Assembly: GCA_037140715.1 (NCBI GenBank)
Contig: JBAXDX010000016.1
Location: 1-42,348, forward strand
Length of the DNA: 42,348 nucleotides
Source of the DNA: JAUZPB01 sp037140715
GTDB taxonomy: Bacteria > Bacteroidota > Ignavibacteria > Ignavibacteriales > SURF-24
Direction of reading: 5' to 3'
A program made the translations under genes and the position numbers. The notes beneath the pieces were generated by a model, which saw nothing but the letters and a program-made list of their open reading frames with translations, was not told the origin of the DNA and searched no databases. Numbering within the stretch: position 1 is the stretch's first letter; every line of letters starts with the position of its first letter. Of this stretch, positions 26,274 to 36,026 are shown one piece after another.

Positions 26274-26576
26274 TCAGACCAAAAGTATTTGCATCTTATC
26301 TTTAATTGGATCCTCAATCATTCCCTTAAATGGTACTGCGGTTATTGGCAGATTTCCGTTTAGCGTAACATCATTCTGCCCGACAATGATATCTCCGTCA
26401 ATATTTAATCCCATAACCTTAAGAGAAAAAAGATTTTTATTGCCTTCCCAGTTCTCCTTAACATCGCTTATCTGCCCGCTGAATTCTTTTTTTAATTCCC
26501 CCAGTAGGTTTTTAATTCTGCTGACAGCCATATCCTGTCCTAAACTGTGGGATACTGATACTTTTAATGATGACAT
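26274..26576 (-). CDS. Polyhydroxyalkanoic-acid-system family protein (PHA_gran_rgn-like)
   Basis: A small protein of 100 residues with the family's layout: SVSHSLGQDMAVSRIKNLLGEL at the start, a central strand pair (VKENWEGNKNLFSLKVMGLNIDG) and NVTLNG-like hairpin, ending with an amphipathic helix. Members are often near polyhydroxyalkanoate genes, but many genomes carry them without that pathway, and no PHA gene is in this window. The ATG at 26576 is preferred over the one at 26588 because GGAGAA lies just before it. It is transcribed toward the AsmA-like gene. Confidence 0.7.
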   Translation of the reverse strand: MSSLKVSVSHSLGQDMAVSRIKNLLGELKKEFSGQISDVKENWEGNKNLFSLKVMGLNIDGDIIVGQNDVTLNGNLPITAVPFKGMIEDPIKDKMQILLV

Positions 26577-26777
26577 ACTATTCTCCATTCTAATTTGTAA
26601 ATTTCATGACTAAATTAATAAATTTTCTTGGAATTATCATTTATTTCGTTGATAAAACCGGATTTATTAAAAAATAAATCCTGAACACTATTATACTTAA
26701 AATGTAAACTCTCCGCTATTTCAATCTTTATCATTATTTTTGTTCCGCTATAAAAATTAATAATATACAGGGTAAAA

Positions 26778-27473
26778 ATGAGCCACAAACTTTTACATGA
26801 GGAAAAACATTTTACTTCCACGGAACTGGTGCGTGATATCGTTATCGGAATGTCGGACGGACTTACCGTTCCATTTGCGCTGGCGGCGGGACTTACAGGA
26901 GCGGCAGTTTCAACTTCTATTATCGTTACGGCAGGGTTCGCGGAAATTGCCGCAGGCTCTATCGCTATGGGACTTGGCGGATATCTTGCCGCAAGAACCG
27001 ACAACGAGCATTATGAGTCTGAAAAACAAAGGGAAATAAGGGAAACCATCGAGATACCAGAGGCTGAAGAAGAGGAGGTAGCCAAAATATTTCGCGAATA
27101 TGGACTGAGCGAACAGCATATCGCGCCCATCGTTCAGGCTGTCTGTTCAGATAGAAACAAATGGGTGGACTTTATGATGAAATATGAACTCGGTCTTGAC
27201 GAACCCGATCCGGCCAGAGCATTCAGAAGTGCTGCTACAATAGCTGTTTCTTACATCGCGGGAGGAATGATTCCTCTTTCGCCTTATATTTTTGTGAATA
27301 ATATTTTCACCGCTCTTATTGTTTCTGTAATTGTTACGCTAATCGCACTTTTTGTGTTCGGATATATCAAAGGTAAGTTTACCGGACTCAAACCTTTGAG
27401 AAGCGGATATCAGACCATTCTTATCGGAGGGCTTGCCGCTGTTGCTGCTTTCTTAATTGCAGGATTTATCTAA
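26778..27473 (+). CDS. VIT1/CCC1-family iron/manganese transporter
   Basis: The 231-residue membrane protein matches the vacuolar iron transporter family. Residues 19-45 (VRDIVIGMSDGLTVPFALAAGL) are the signature first helix, followed by a second helix ending in the conserved MGLGGYLAARTDNEHYESE. A cytoplasmic acidic metal-binding helical domain (about 80-140, rich in glutamate: IEIPEAEEEEVAKIF) comes next, then three more membrane helices ending at the C-terminus. Such proteins move Fe2+ or Mn2+ out of the cytosol in exchange for protons. It is divergent from the PHA-related gene. A TATTTTTG at 26735-26742 could be a -7 element but lacks a matching -33 box. Confidence 0.9.
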   Translation: MSHKLLHEEKHFTSTELVRDIVIGMSDGLTVPFALAAGLTGAAVSTSIIVTAGFAEIAAGSIAMGLGGYLAARTDNEHYESEKQREIRETIEIPEAEEEEVAKIFREYGLSEQHIAPIVQAVCSDRNKWVDFMMKYELGLDEPDPARAFRSAATIAVSYIAGGMIPLSPYIFVNNIFTALIVSVIVTLIALFVFGYIKGKFTGLKPLRSGYQTILIGGLAAVAAFLIAGFI

Positions 27474-27610
27474 AGGCACAGTCAGATAATTTTCGCATTG
27501 ATACGGAAAGCTTTATTATAGTTCAGGGGTTTTATAGACGGACTGCAAAAATTGAGAACAGACCCGATGATGCAATGAATATCGTCAGTACCAGGCGCAG
27601 TACGGTTATA

Positions 27611-27653
27611 AAAAAAAACGGCAGAGAATAAGCGATTTTGTTTCTCTGCCGTT
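27611..27653 (-). terminator. Intrinsic terminator of gnd
   Basis: AACGGCAGAGA (27617-27627) and its reverse complement (27643-27653) form an 11-bp stem. On the minus strand it is followed by a run of T (27611-27618, partly in the stem). It lies 28 bp after the gnd stop. Confidence 0.85.
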
Positions 27654-27680
27654 AATAACCAGAAGGGATAATATGGATTG

Positions 27681-29135
27681 TCAGACTTTGTATGTGCCTG
27701 AAGCAGTCGAGCCACCGTGACCTGTCCAGTTTGTATGGAAGAATTCTCCTTTTTCCTTGTCCAGTCTTTCATACATGTGTGCGCCGAAATAATCGCGCTG
27801 AGCCTGAAGCAGATTAGCCGGCAGTCTTTCGCTCCTGAAGCCGTCAAAGTAACTAAGCGCTGTTGACATTGCCGGAACCCAGATGCCGTTCATTACCGCC
27901 ACCGAAATTACTCTTCTCCATGCGTCCTGCGAGCTTTCTACTTTTTCCCTGAAAAATGGAGCAAGCAACAGGTTCGACAGTTGCGGGTTCTTGTCAAATG
28001 CTTCTTTTATCCTGCTTAAGAATGCCGACCGTATGATGCAGCCACCACGCCACATAAGAGCAATTCCGCCGTTGTTCAGATTCCAGTTATATTCCTCCGC
28101 TGCAACTCTCATAAGCATATAACCCTGAGCGTAAGAGACAAGTTTTGAGGCAAAAAGGGCTTTCCTTATATCTTCAATAAATGCTTTCTTGTCTCCCTCG
28201 AATTTAGGGACAGGACCCGATAATATTTTTGAAGCTTCAACCCTTTCACTTTTCATTGCAGATAAGCAACGGGCGTAAACGGCTTCTCCGATAAGCGTCA
28301 GAGGCACACCAAGATCAAGTGATGCTACACCGGTCCATTTGCCCGTGCCTTTCTGTCCCGCGGAGTCAAGGATTTTATCTACGAGAGGCGAGCCGTCCTC
28401 GTCTTTGAAGGCGAGAATATCGCGGGTAATTTCAATCAGGTAGCTGTCCAGTTCACCCTTATTCCATTCGGCAAAGACTTCGTGCATTTCATCGGCAGAC
28501 ATGCCGAGTAGATTCTTCATGATATAATAAGCCTCGGTAATGAGCTGCATATCGCCGTACTCAATGCCGTTATGAACCATTTTAACAAAATGCCCGGCTC
28601 CGTTTTCACCCACCCAGTCACAACACGGGCTGTCGCCATCAACTTTGGCGGCAATAGCCTGGAATATTGGTTTTACCTGCGACCATGCTTCCGGTGAGCC
28701 GCCAGGCATGATGGAAGGACCTTTGAGTGCGCCTTCTTCGCCACCTGAAACGCCTGCGCCGATGAATAACAGTTTTCTGCTTTCAAGATATTTAGTTCGT
28801 CTGATTGAATCGGGGAAATGGGAGTTTCCGCCATCGATTATTATGTCTCCTTCCTGAAGATGGGGGATGAGCAGTTCGATAAAATCATCGACCGCGTTTC
28901 CGGCTTTTACCATAAGCATAATTTTTTTTGGCGATTTAAGGCTTGCGACAAGGTCTTCAATCGAATGCGCTCCGATTATATTTTTTCCCCTGCCGTTTCC
29001 ATTAATAAAACTATCCACCTTTTCGACTGTTCTGTTAAAAACTGCGACTGTGAATCCGCGACTTTCCATGTTAAGTACCAGATTCTCGCCCATTACGGCA
29101 AGACCGATAAGTCCGATATCTGCAAGTTTACTCAT
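27681..29135 (-). CDS. gnd: 6-phosphogluconate dehydrogenase, decarboxylating
   Basis: The 484-residue enzyme of the oxidative pentose phosphate pathway makes ribulose 5-phosphate, CO2 and NADPH. The N-terminal dinucleotide fold has GLIGLAVMGENLVLNM and the NADP-selecting NRT. The substrate site shows DGGNSHFPDSIRR, the GVSGGEEGALKGPSIMPGG loop, and the catalytic lysine/asparagine segment GHFVKMVHNGIEYGDMQ. The helical domain includes DSAGQKGTGKWT, and the C-terminal tail is the expected HTNWTG. A ribosome site GAGGT precedes ATG at 29135. It lies downstream of pdxB on the same strand. Confidence 0.96.
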   Translation of the reverse strand: MSKLADIGLIGLAVMGENLVLNMESRGFTVAVFNRTVEKVDSFINGNGRGKNIIGAHSIEDLVASLKSPKKIMLMVKAGNAVDDFIELLIPHLQEGDIIIDGGNSHFPDSIRRTKYLESRKLLFIGAGVSGGEEGALKGPSIMPGGSPEAWSQVKPIFQAIAAKVDGDSPCCDWVGENGAGHFVKMVHNGIEYGDMQLITEAYYIMKNLLGMSADEMHEVFAEWNKGELDSYLIEITRDILAFKDEDGSPLVDKILDSAGQKGTGKWTGVASLDLGVPLTLIGEAVYARCLSAMKSERVEASKILSGPVPKFEGDKKAFIEDIRKALFASKLVSYAQGYMLMRVAAEEYNWNLNNGGIALMWRGGCIIRSAFLSRIKEAFDKNPQLSNLLLAPFFREKVESSQDAWRRVISVAVMNGIWVPAMSTALSYFDGFRSERLPANLLQAQRDYFGAHMYERLDKEKGEFFHTNWTGHGGSTASGTYKV

Positions 29136-29165
29136 AACTATAACCTCAATTGTTTCTAAAATAAT

Positions 29166-30311
29166 TTATATTGTTAACTTAAAACCAAGCCGGCTTAATG
29201 TCTCCGGCAGAAAATTATCCGGTTTTTTAAGACTAATTTCAAAATAAGGAAATTCGCGCCTGACAGGATAACTGCCACGCTGATTCTCAAATGTTTCAGG
29301 AGAATTTCTAAGAGTCTTATCATCGCTTAGAACATCATAGGAAGCTTTTATAGCTTCAAAAATAATTTCATCATTGCTTTTAGCTGAGCAGTCAAACTCA
29401 GAATGGCGTGAACCTGACGGCGCGGGAATTTCAGACGGATACCAGTCCTGAGATATATTAAGCCCGAAGAATTCCGTGAGCGCGCGAATACACCAGGCAG
29501 TTCCGTTAGCCTTGCCGTCTGCGGAATAGCCTGCAATATGCGGAGTTGCAATGTTAACTAAATCTAAAAGTTCACGGTCAATGTCCGGTTCATATTCCCA
29601 TACATCCAGAGCGGCATAATTAACAAGTCCGGAGGAGATTGCCTGCTTTAGCGCGTTAGTCTCAACAACCGCTCCCCGCGATGTATTAATGACAGCCTTT
29701 CCGCTGTTAAGAGTTGAGAAGAATGTTTCATCTGCCATATGGTAAGTTGTATACTCGCCACTTTTATTCAGCGGGACGTGGAATGTTATTATATCACTTT
29801 TGTCTTTAAGTTCATCGAGACTGATAAACCCGGCACCATTTTCTTTCGCCTGCCGCGGAGGATCGTTAAGCAGTACATTCATCCCAATCAGTTTTGCCAT
29901 CTTTGCCACTTTGCTTCCGACATTCCCAACACCAACGATGCCAATCGTAGCATTACGAAGGTTAAGCTTCTTTTCCTGCGCAATAGTTACCAGAGTTGAA
30001 GCGATATACTGCATAACAGACGATGAGTTACAGCCGGGAGCACTTACCCATTTTATATTATTCCCGATGCAGTATGCCTGGTCGATATGGTCAAAGCCGA
30101 TTGTAGCCGTGGCGATAAATTTGACGCTACTGCCGTCAAGAAGGGGAGCACCGCAATTGGTGCGGGTTCTAACGAGAAGCGCATCGGCTTCTTTTACCGC
30201 TCCCGCTGTAATCATTGACGGGTCAGGATACTTGATATCTGCAAATGGTTCCAATACGCCTTTAAGAAATGGAATCTTACTGTCGGCGACTATTTTTATC
30301 TTCTTACTCAT
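29166..30311 (-). CDS. pdxB: 4-phosphoerythronate dehydrogenase
   Basis: A 381-residue D-2-hydroxyacid dehydrogenase with the PdxB-type layout: the short substrate domain with LLVRTRTNCGAPLLDG, FIATATIGFDHID, the strongly PdxB-like APGCNSSSVMQYIAS, and nucleotide-binding GIVGVGNVGSKVA. NTSRGAVVE holds the catalytic arginine, and DVWEYEPDID and IATPHIAGYSADGK carry the acid and histidine. The C-terminal domain of about 95 residues has the PdxB dimerisation length (E. coli PdxB is 378 aa). It acts in the DXP-dependent route to pyridoxal phosphate. AGGAAG before ATG supports the start. Confidence 0.9.
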   Translation of the reverse strand: MSKKIKIVADSKIPFLKGVLEPFADIKYPDPSMITAGAVKEADALLVRTRTNCGAPLLDGSSVKFIATATIGFDHIDQAYCIGNNIKWVSAPGCNSSSVMQYIASTLVTIAQEKKLNLRNATIGIVGVGNVGSKVAKMAKLIGMNVLLNDPPRQAKENGAGFISLDELKDKSDIITFHVPLNKSGEYTTYHMADETFFSTLNSGKAVINTSRGAVVETNALKQAISSGLVNYAALDVWEYEPDIDRELLDLVNIATPHIAGYSADGKANGTAWCIRALTEFFGLNISQDWYPSEIPAPSGSRHSEFDCSAKSNDEIIFEAIKASYDVLSDDKTLRNSPETFENQRGSYPVRREFPYFEISLKKPDNFLPETLSRLGFKLTI

Positions 30312-30767
30312 ACTTCCTAAATAATTAATCTGTTTTTATGAAATATTTAAAATGGTCAGGTGTAGTTTAATAAATAGTTTTATCTTTTCAAATTCCTGGG
30401 AATTTTCTTTTGCCTGGCGTACAAACTATGTTTGGTATTTAGTTATGCTGTGAGTAAGTTTATTCGTATATTGGGAATGTAATTTTTAGCGGACCTGCCA
30501 ATTAAATGCGGGAACGCCGGGAATGTTGTATGGGATTATTTCTCAACTGCCTGCTTACTTCGGTAATATTCCGGCTTTGTAAACCTCTGATTCAAAACTC
30601 TAAGTTAACCTATAAAGCATTAGAATTCCTTGATTATCAAGACTAATCGTCTAATTAAGAAAAAGTAGTTTAATCAATACAACAGGGATTATGCATATCT
30701 AAAATGCTGATTCAATACGAATAATTATTATCACTATTTTCGAATTAGAAAAGGAAAGAAACAGTTA
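30312..30767. other. Intergenic region between divergent pdxB and the helicase gene
   Basis: This 456-bp gap should contain promoters for both neighbours. TATGTTTG at 30427-30434 (plus strand) fits a -7 TAnnTTTG element, but no TTTG sits at the right distance upstream. If it is used, the helicase mRNA would have a leader of over 300 nt. I see no gene, hairpin terminator or repeat array here. Confidence 0.45.
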
Positions 30768-32027
30768 ATGTCATTTGAAAACTTAAATCTTATTGAACCT
30801 ATTAAAAAAGCGCTTAAAAGCGAAGGTTACACTACTCCGACTCCTATACAGGAGCAGGCAATCCCTATAATATTGGGAAGAAAAGACCTGCTGGGCTGTG
30901 CTCAGACAGGCACAGGCAAGACCGCCGCTTTTGCAATCCCTATATTGCAGATACTTTATACTGAAAAAAATCTTAACCAGGGCATCAGAACAATTAAATC
31001 GTTAATCTTAACTCCTACAAGAGAACTTGCCATTCAGATTGGCGAGAGTTTTTCCGCTTATGGACAACATACAGGTCTCCGTACAACAGTTATATTCGGA
31101 GGAGTTAACCAAAAATCTCAAACTGCCGCTCTGAGAGCCGGTGTTGATATTCTGATCGCAACTCCCGGAAGACTGCTTGACCTGATGCAACAGGGATTTG
31201 TCAAACTTCAGAATGTTAAATTATTTGTTCTTGATGAAGCTGACCGTATGCTTGATATGGGGTTTATCCATGATGTAAATAAAATCATTGCAAAGCTTCC
31301 GGAAAATAAACAGACAATGTTTTTCTCAGCGACAATGCCCGCGGAAATTAAAAAACTAAGCGGAAAGATACTTCATAATCCGGCTTACGTTGCGGTTACT
31401 CCCGTGTCTTCCACGGTTGATATAATTAAACAGGAAGTCTATTTTGTCGATAAATCTGATAAGAAATCTCTGCTTATCCATCTCTTAAAAGGAAACTCAA
31501 TTGATACAGCTCTCGTTTTTACGAGGACAAAGCACGGCGCGGATAAAGTTGTGAAAGACCTTGTTAATGCCGGAATAATCAGCGAAGCGATTCACGGCAA
31601 TAAATCGCAAAATGCAAGACAGCGCGCCCTGTCAAATTTTAAGGCAAAGACAACCCGTGTTCTTGTAGCTACTGATATTGCAGCCAGAGGAATAGATATC
31701 GATGACCTCTCGCATGTGATTAATTTTGAAATGTCCAACATTCCGGAAACTTATGTTCATCGCATTGGACGAACGGGAAGAGCTGGCGCGCGTGGCGTGG
31801 CAATTTCGTTTTGCGACAGAGAAGAGAAGGAATTTCTCAAAGGAATTAATAAATTAATTTCCAAAGCTATTCCTGTTATTGAAGATCATCCTTTCCCGAT
31901 GAGCAATACCATGGTGCCACAGCGTCCATCAGAAGAGAAAAATAACTTTGCAAAAAGGAAAGTAACCGCATCCTCTTCTTTCAGAAGGAACAGGAATGAA
32001 TGGTCCGGATCGCAACGAACAGCATAA
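30768..32027 (+). CDS. DEAD-box ATP-dependent RNA helicase, RhlE-like
   Basis: A 419-residue helicase with all DEAD-box motifs: Q motif FENLNLIEPI...TPTPIQEQAIP, Walker A AQTGTGKT, PTRELAIQ, ATPGRLLD, DEADRMLDMGF, SATMP, the second-domain ATDIAARGIDID and HRIGRTGRAG. A short basic C-terminal tail (RKVTASSSFRRNRNEW) would bind RNA. RhlE-type proteins work in ribosome assembly and RNA turnover, often in the cold. The sequence best fits the RhlE group, though exact orthology cannot be fixed by eye. AAAGGAAAG precedes the start ATG. Confidence 0.92.
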   Translation: MSFENLNLIEPIKKALKSEGYTTPTPIQEQAIPIILGRKDLLGCAQTGTGKTAAFAIPILQILYTEKNLNQGIRTIKSLILTPTRELAIQIGESFSAYGQHTGLRTTVIFGGVNQKSQTAALRAGVDILIATPGRLLDLMQQGFVKLQNVKLFVLDEADRMLDMGFIHDVNKIIAKLPENKQTMFFSATMPAEIKKLSGKILHNPAYVAVTPVSSTVDIIKQEVYFVDKSDKKSLLIHLLKGNSIDTALVFTRTKHGADKVVKDLVNAGIISEAIHGNKSQNARQRALSNFKAKTTRVLVATDIAARGIDIDDLSHVINFEMSNIPETYVHRIGRTGRAGARGVAISFCDREEKEFLKGINKLISKAIPVIEDHPFPMSNTMVPQRPSEEKNNFAKRKVTASSSFRRNRNEWSGSQRTA

Positions 32028-32112
32028 CGAATTTAATTTTTAAATAAGTGCGGGGGCATGATATGAAATATTATCATGCTTCCATGCGGGATTTTATAAG
32101 CCTCCGTGCTCA

Positions 32113-32754
32113 ATGTTGAACGATTACTACTATTACAATATGACTGACTTAAATTTATTTCCTCCCGGCGATAGCCAATTGCTGTTTGAAGATGATTATT
32201 ACCAGAAAATTTCCTTTGAGGGACGCGATTATTCGAAGCGGGAACTAAAGAACCGGGAATTTGCCGAGGTTAAGTTCATTAAGATGAACTTTGAAGAGAC
32301 GCACTTTAATACTGTCAGGTTTGAGAATTGTTCTTTCATTGCCTGCAATCTGTCGCTTGTGAAACTGAAGTCCTGTCGCTTTATTGACTGCCGGTTTGAC
32401 TCGTGCAAAATCATAGGTGTTAATTTTATGGAGGCAGACGGCTCCCCCGTGGTTAAGTTTAATGAGTGCAAGATTAATTACTGCATCTTTTACGGAATGG
32501 ACATCAGACGTATCGGGATAATTAACTGCGAGGCGAGGGAAGTTAATTTCGAGAACAGCGACATGACTAAAGCCAGTCTGCGCGGTAGCGACCTGCTGGA
32601 CAGCATTTTCCGCAACACGAACCTGACCGGTGCAGACCTCAGCCAGGCTGTTAATTATAACATCAATCCTGAGTTTAATACTATCAGGAAAGCCCGCTTC
32701 TCGATGCCTGAGGTTATGACCCTTTTGCAATGTTTTAATATTGAGATTGTGTGA
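32113..32754 (+). CDS. Pentapeptide-repeat protein, Qnr/McbG-like size
   Basis: The 213-residue protein consists of tandem five-residue repeats of the A(D/N)LXX type: for example FAEVKF, FNTVRFENCSF, LVKLKSCRFIDCRFDSCKI, VNFENSDMTKASLRGSDLLDSIFRNTNLTGADLSQA. These fold as a right-handed quadrilateral beta helix. The length and the closing C-terminal helix (MPEVMTLLQCFNIEIV) resemble Qnr/McbG-type topoisomerase-protecting proteins, but no specific function can be claimed. The start could be the ATG at residue 10. It lies 85 bp after the helicase gene and shares a bidirectional terminator with carB. Confidence 0.85.
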   Translation: MLNDYYYYNMTDLNLFPPGDSQLLFEDDYYQKISFEGRDYSKRELKNREFAEVKFIKMNFEETHFNTVRFENCSFIACNLSLVKLKSCRFIDCRFDSCKIIGVNFMEADGSPVVKFNECKINYCIFYGMDIRRIGIINCEAREVNFENSDMTKASLRGSDLLDSIFRNTNLTGADLSQAVNYNINPEFNTIRKARFSMPEVMTLLQCFNIEIV

Positions 32755-32775
32755 AATCAGGATGGAAGTGTAGCA

Positions 32776-32811
32776 ATAATAAAAAAGCCCGCGCTTATTC
32801 AGGCGGGCTTT
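32776..32811 (-). terminator. Bidirectional intrinsic terminator between carB and the pentapeptide-repeat gene
   Basis: AAAGCCCGC (32784-32792) pairs with GCGGGCTTT (32803-32811) around a 10-nt loop. On the minus strand it is followed by TTTTTT, giving a good terminator for carAB; on the plus strand the downstream T-content is weaker. Confidence 0.85.
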
Positions 32812-32828
32812 CTTAATTTTAGAGTCTG

Positions 32829-35800
32829 TTAAAGAATGTATTCATCCCAGCTCTTAATGTTGAGCGTCTCGGGGGAATAGTTCATAATTGACTTAACAAA
32901 CCTTTTGGCAAACTGTGCGTTTGTAATAAGCGGAATGTTCATATCGACAGCCTTACGCCTGATTAGGTAATCGCTGTCCAGCTCGTCTTTTTCATTATTC
33001 TTCGGTATGTTGAACACCAGGTCTATTTTGCCTTCGGCAATATAAGTCATAACACTCGGTTCCATATTATCGCATGGACGGTGAAGAGCTTCTGTCGGGA
33101 TGCCGTTCTTGTTAAGGAAATCAGCGGTGCCCTGAGTGGCGTAGAACTTAAGACCGCGGCCGTAAAGCATCCGCATCTCTTCGAGCGTCTCCGCCTTATC
33201 TTTCATTGTCCCCGTTGACAGCAACACCCCTTTCTTTGGTATCCTGAAGCCTGTGGACAGGATACTCTTTAAGAAAGCTTCATTAAAATCATCACCCAGA
33301 CACCCGACTTCACCCGTTGAGGACATTTCAACGCCCACAACCGGATCGGAGCCTTTAAGGCGCGTGAACGAAAACTGCGAAGCCTTTACGCCCACAAAGT
33401 CGAGATCGAATGAGGATTTATCAATTTTATTAACCCGCTCGCCCATTATAAGCTTTGTGGCAATGTCTATGAAATTAATCTTAAGCACTTTGCTCACAAA
33501 CGGGAAACTTCTCGAAGCTCTCAGGTTACATTCTATTACCTTAACCTGATTGTCCTTAGCGATAAACTGAATGTTAAAAGGACCTGTTATTTCCAGAGCC
33601 TCGGCTATCTGTTTAGTAATAATTTTAATGCGCCTCATAGTTTCAAGGTAAGTTCGCTGGGGTGGCAACACGAGAGTTGCATCACCGGAATGAACGCCCG
33701 CATTCTCAACATGCTCGCTTATGGCGTAGCAGAACAGTTCACCGTTCCTGGCAACGGCATCGGCCTCTATCTCCCTGGCGCCGGTGATAAACTTGCTCAT
33801 TACTACCGGATGTTCCTGGCTTATCTCGCTTGCTTTATTAAGATAGAACTCAAGCTCGTCTTCGTTTAATACAATGCTCATCGCCGCGCCACTCAGGACG
33901 TAGCTCGGCCGGATTAAAACAGGATAGCCTGCCTTTTCGGCAAACTCCTTTGCATCCTTAAGATCGGTCAGCTCGTTCCAGTCGGGCTGGTCAACGCCTA
34001 AATCATCAAGTATCTGCGAGAAGCGGTGGCGACTTTCCGCGTTATCAATCTGCCTTGGCGATGTTCCCAGTATTTTAATGCCCGCGTTATGCAGTTTCAT
34101 CGCAAGGTTGTTTGGTATCTGGCCTCCCATCGAGACAATAACTCCCTGCGGATTTTCCTTTTCATATATATCCTGCACCCTCTCAAATGTCAGTTCTTCA
34201 AAGTAGAGCTTGTCGCAAATATCATAGTCAGTACTTACTGTTTCAGGGTTGCAATTAATCATTATTGTCTTGTAGTCCAGCTTGTTTAACGTCTGCACCG
34301 AATTTACGCAACACCAGTCAAACTCAACCGATGAACCAATGCGATAAGCACCGCTTCCTAAGACGACTATCTGATCGTTGCCACCGGTTTCCACATCATC
34401 TTCATTGCCGTTATATGTCATATAAAGATAATTGGTCTTTGCCGGATACTCTGCGGCCAGCGTGTCAATTTGCTTGATTACCGGCAGAATGTTTAACGCC
34501 TTGCGCTGAATGCGTATATTATTCTCTGATTCATTGAGTAGCAGACCTATCTGTTTATCCGAGTATCCCTTCTGTTTGGCTGTAAGAAGAAGCTCTTTTT
34601 GCAGAGTGGCTGGCGTATGTTTCTTAAGTTCCTTTTCAAGTTCTACTATATTCTTCAGCTTATAAAGGAACCAGCGGTCAATCTTTGAAAGTTCGTGGAT
34701 GCGGTCAACCGTATAACCCTCTTCCAAAGCACGCGCCACAGCGAAGATACGTTTATCCGTAGGAGCTTTTATAAGGTCGTCCAGATTACCTAACGCAATT
34801 TCGTTGCATACAAAACCGTTCATTCCGCCGTCAAGCATACGGATAGCTTTTTGCATAACCTCCTCAAAGCCACGACCAATCGACATGACTTCGCCAACAG
34901 ACTTCATCTCGGAACCAAGCAAAGTGGATACCTGGCTGAACTTCTGAAGATCCCACCTTGGGAATTTAAGCGTAATATAATCAAGCGCAGGCTCGAAGCA
35001 GGCCGAAGTTTCCTGTGTGATGATATTTTCCACTTCATTAAGAGCGTAACCGAGAGCCAGTTTTGTAGCAATAAAAGCCAGCGGATATCCCGTAGCCTTT
35101 GAGGCAAGAGCACTGCTTCGGCTGAGACGCGCGTTAACTTCTATAATGCGGTAATCTTCCGAATGAGGGTCCAGTGCATACTGAATGTTGCATTCACCTA
35201 TGATGCCCAGATGGCGAATGAGCTTTATGCCAATAGATCGTAGTCTGAAATTCTCTCGGGCAGAGAGCGTTTGAACCGGCGCAACGACAATGCTGTCACC
35301 CGTGTGTATTCCCATCGGGTCGAAGTTCTCCATCGAGCAGATTGTGATGCAGTTATTATACTTATCGCGGACAATCTCATACTCCACTTCTTTCCAGCCA
35401 TAAAGGGATTCCTCCAACAATATCTGATTTGCAAATGAGAAAGCGCGGTTTGCCTTGTCTGTCAACTCATCTTTATTGCGCACGATACCAGAACCGAGTC
35501 CCCCAAGAGCATAAGCGATTCTGACCATCAGCGGATAGCCTAACTCATCCGCCTTTTCAAGTGCTTCATCTACGGAATTAACAGTGCGGCTTTTAGCTAC
35601 TTTCAGTCCGATTTCCGTAACCTTGTTGCCGAACAGAAGACGGTCTTCGGTGTTTTTAATCGCATCTACCTGCGTTCCAAGCACTTTTACGTTATACTTC
35701 TCAAGCGTGCCACTCTCGTAAAGCTCTACACCAACATTGAGCGCTGTCTGTCCGCCGAAACCTAAGAGGATACTGTCCGGCCTTTCTTTCTCTATTATTC

Positions 35801-36026
35801 GTTCTACTATATCCTTCTTAAGCGGAAGGAAATAGACTTTATCAGCAAACTCCTCAGAAGTCTGAATTGTAGCGATGTTGGGATTTATAAGTATCGTATA
35901 GACACCATCTTCTTTAAGAGCCTTGATTGCCTGACTTCCAGAGTAATCAAACTCTCCGGCCTGCCCAATCTGCAATGCACCGGAACCAAGTATTAAAACC
36001 TTATCAGCTTTTCTTTTAATTATCAT
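32829..36026 (-). CDS. carB: Carbamoyl-phosphate synthase large subunit
   Basis: A 1065-residue ATP-grasp enzyme that uses two ATP, bicarbonate and ammonia from CarA to make carbamoyl phosphate for pyrimidines and arginine. The two homologous halves are clear: each starts with a VLGSGA(L/Y)xIG(Q/S) strand (residues about 13 and 557) and has an ATP-grasp domain (VRIAYALGGLGSG in the first, IRPSYVLSGAAMS in the second). The oligomerisation domain lies between them (about 400-540), and the C-terminal MGS-like allosteric domain begins near 930 (KKGVLLSTGTMKDK). The start overlaps carA by four bases. Length is normal. Confidence 0.96.
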   Translation of the reverse strand: MIIKRKADKVLILGSGALQIGQAGEFDYSGSQAIKALKEDGVYTILINPNIATIQTSEEFADKVYFLPLKKDIVERIIEKERPDSILLGFGGQTALNVGVELYESGTLEKYNVKVLGTQVDAIKNTEDRLLFGNKVTEIGLKVAKSRTVNSVDEALEKADELGYPLMVRIAYALGGLGSGIVRNKDELTDKANRAFSFANQILLEESLYGWKEVEYEIVRDKYNNCITICSMENFDPMGIHTGDSIVVAPVQTLSARENFRLRSIGIKLIRHLGIIGECNIQYALDPHSEDYRIIEVNARLSRSSALASKATGYPLAFIATKLALGYALNEVENIITQETSACFEPALDYITLKFPRWDLQKFSQVSTLLGSEMKSVGEVMSIGRGFEEVMQKAIRMLDGGMNGFVCNEIALGNLDDLIKAPTDKRIFAVARALEEGYTVDRIHELSKIDRWFLYKLKNIVELEKELKKHTPATLQKELLLTAKQKGYSDKQIGLLLNESENNIRIQRKALNILPVIKQIDTLAAEYPAKTNYLYMTYNGNEDDVETGGNDQIVVLGSGAYRIGSSVEFDWCCVNSVQTLNKLDYKTIMINCNPETVSTDYDICDKLYFEELTFERVQDIYEKENPQGVIVSMGGQIPNNLAMKLHNAGIKILGTSPRQIDNAESRHRFSQILDDLGVDQPDWNELTDLKDAKEFAEKAGYPVLIRPSYVLSGAAMSIVLNEDELEFYLNKASEISQEHPVVMSKFITGAREIEADAVARNGELFCYAISEHVENAGVHSGDATLVLPPQRTYLETMRRIKIITKQIAEALEITGPFNIQFIAKDNQVKVIECNLRASRSFPFVSKVLKINFIDIATKLIMGERVNKIDKSSFDLDFVGVKASQFSFTRLKGSDPVVGVEMSSTGEVGCLGDDFNEAFLKSILSTGFRIPKKGVLLSTGTMKDKAETLEEMRMLYGRGLKFYATQGTADFLNKNGIPTEALHRPCDNMEPSVMTYIAEGKIDLVFNIPKNNEKDELDSDYLIRRKAVDMNIPLITNAQFAKRFVKSIMNYSPETLNIKSWDEYIL

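Noticed and set aside
27482..27847. Minus-strand ORF overlapping the end of gnd and its terminator
   Set aside because: It is an alternative frame of the gnd 3' end that reads through the terminator hairpin.
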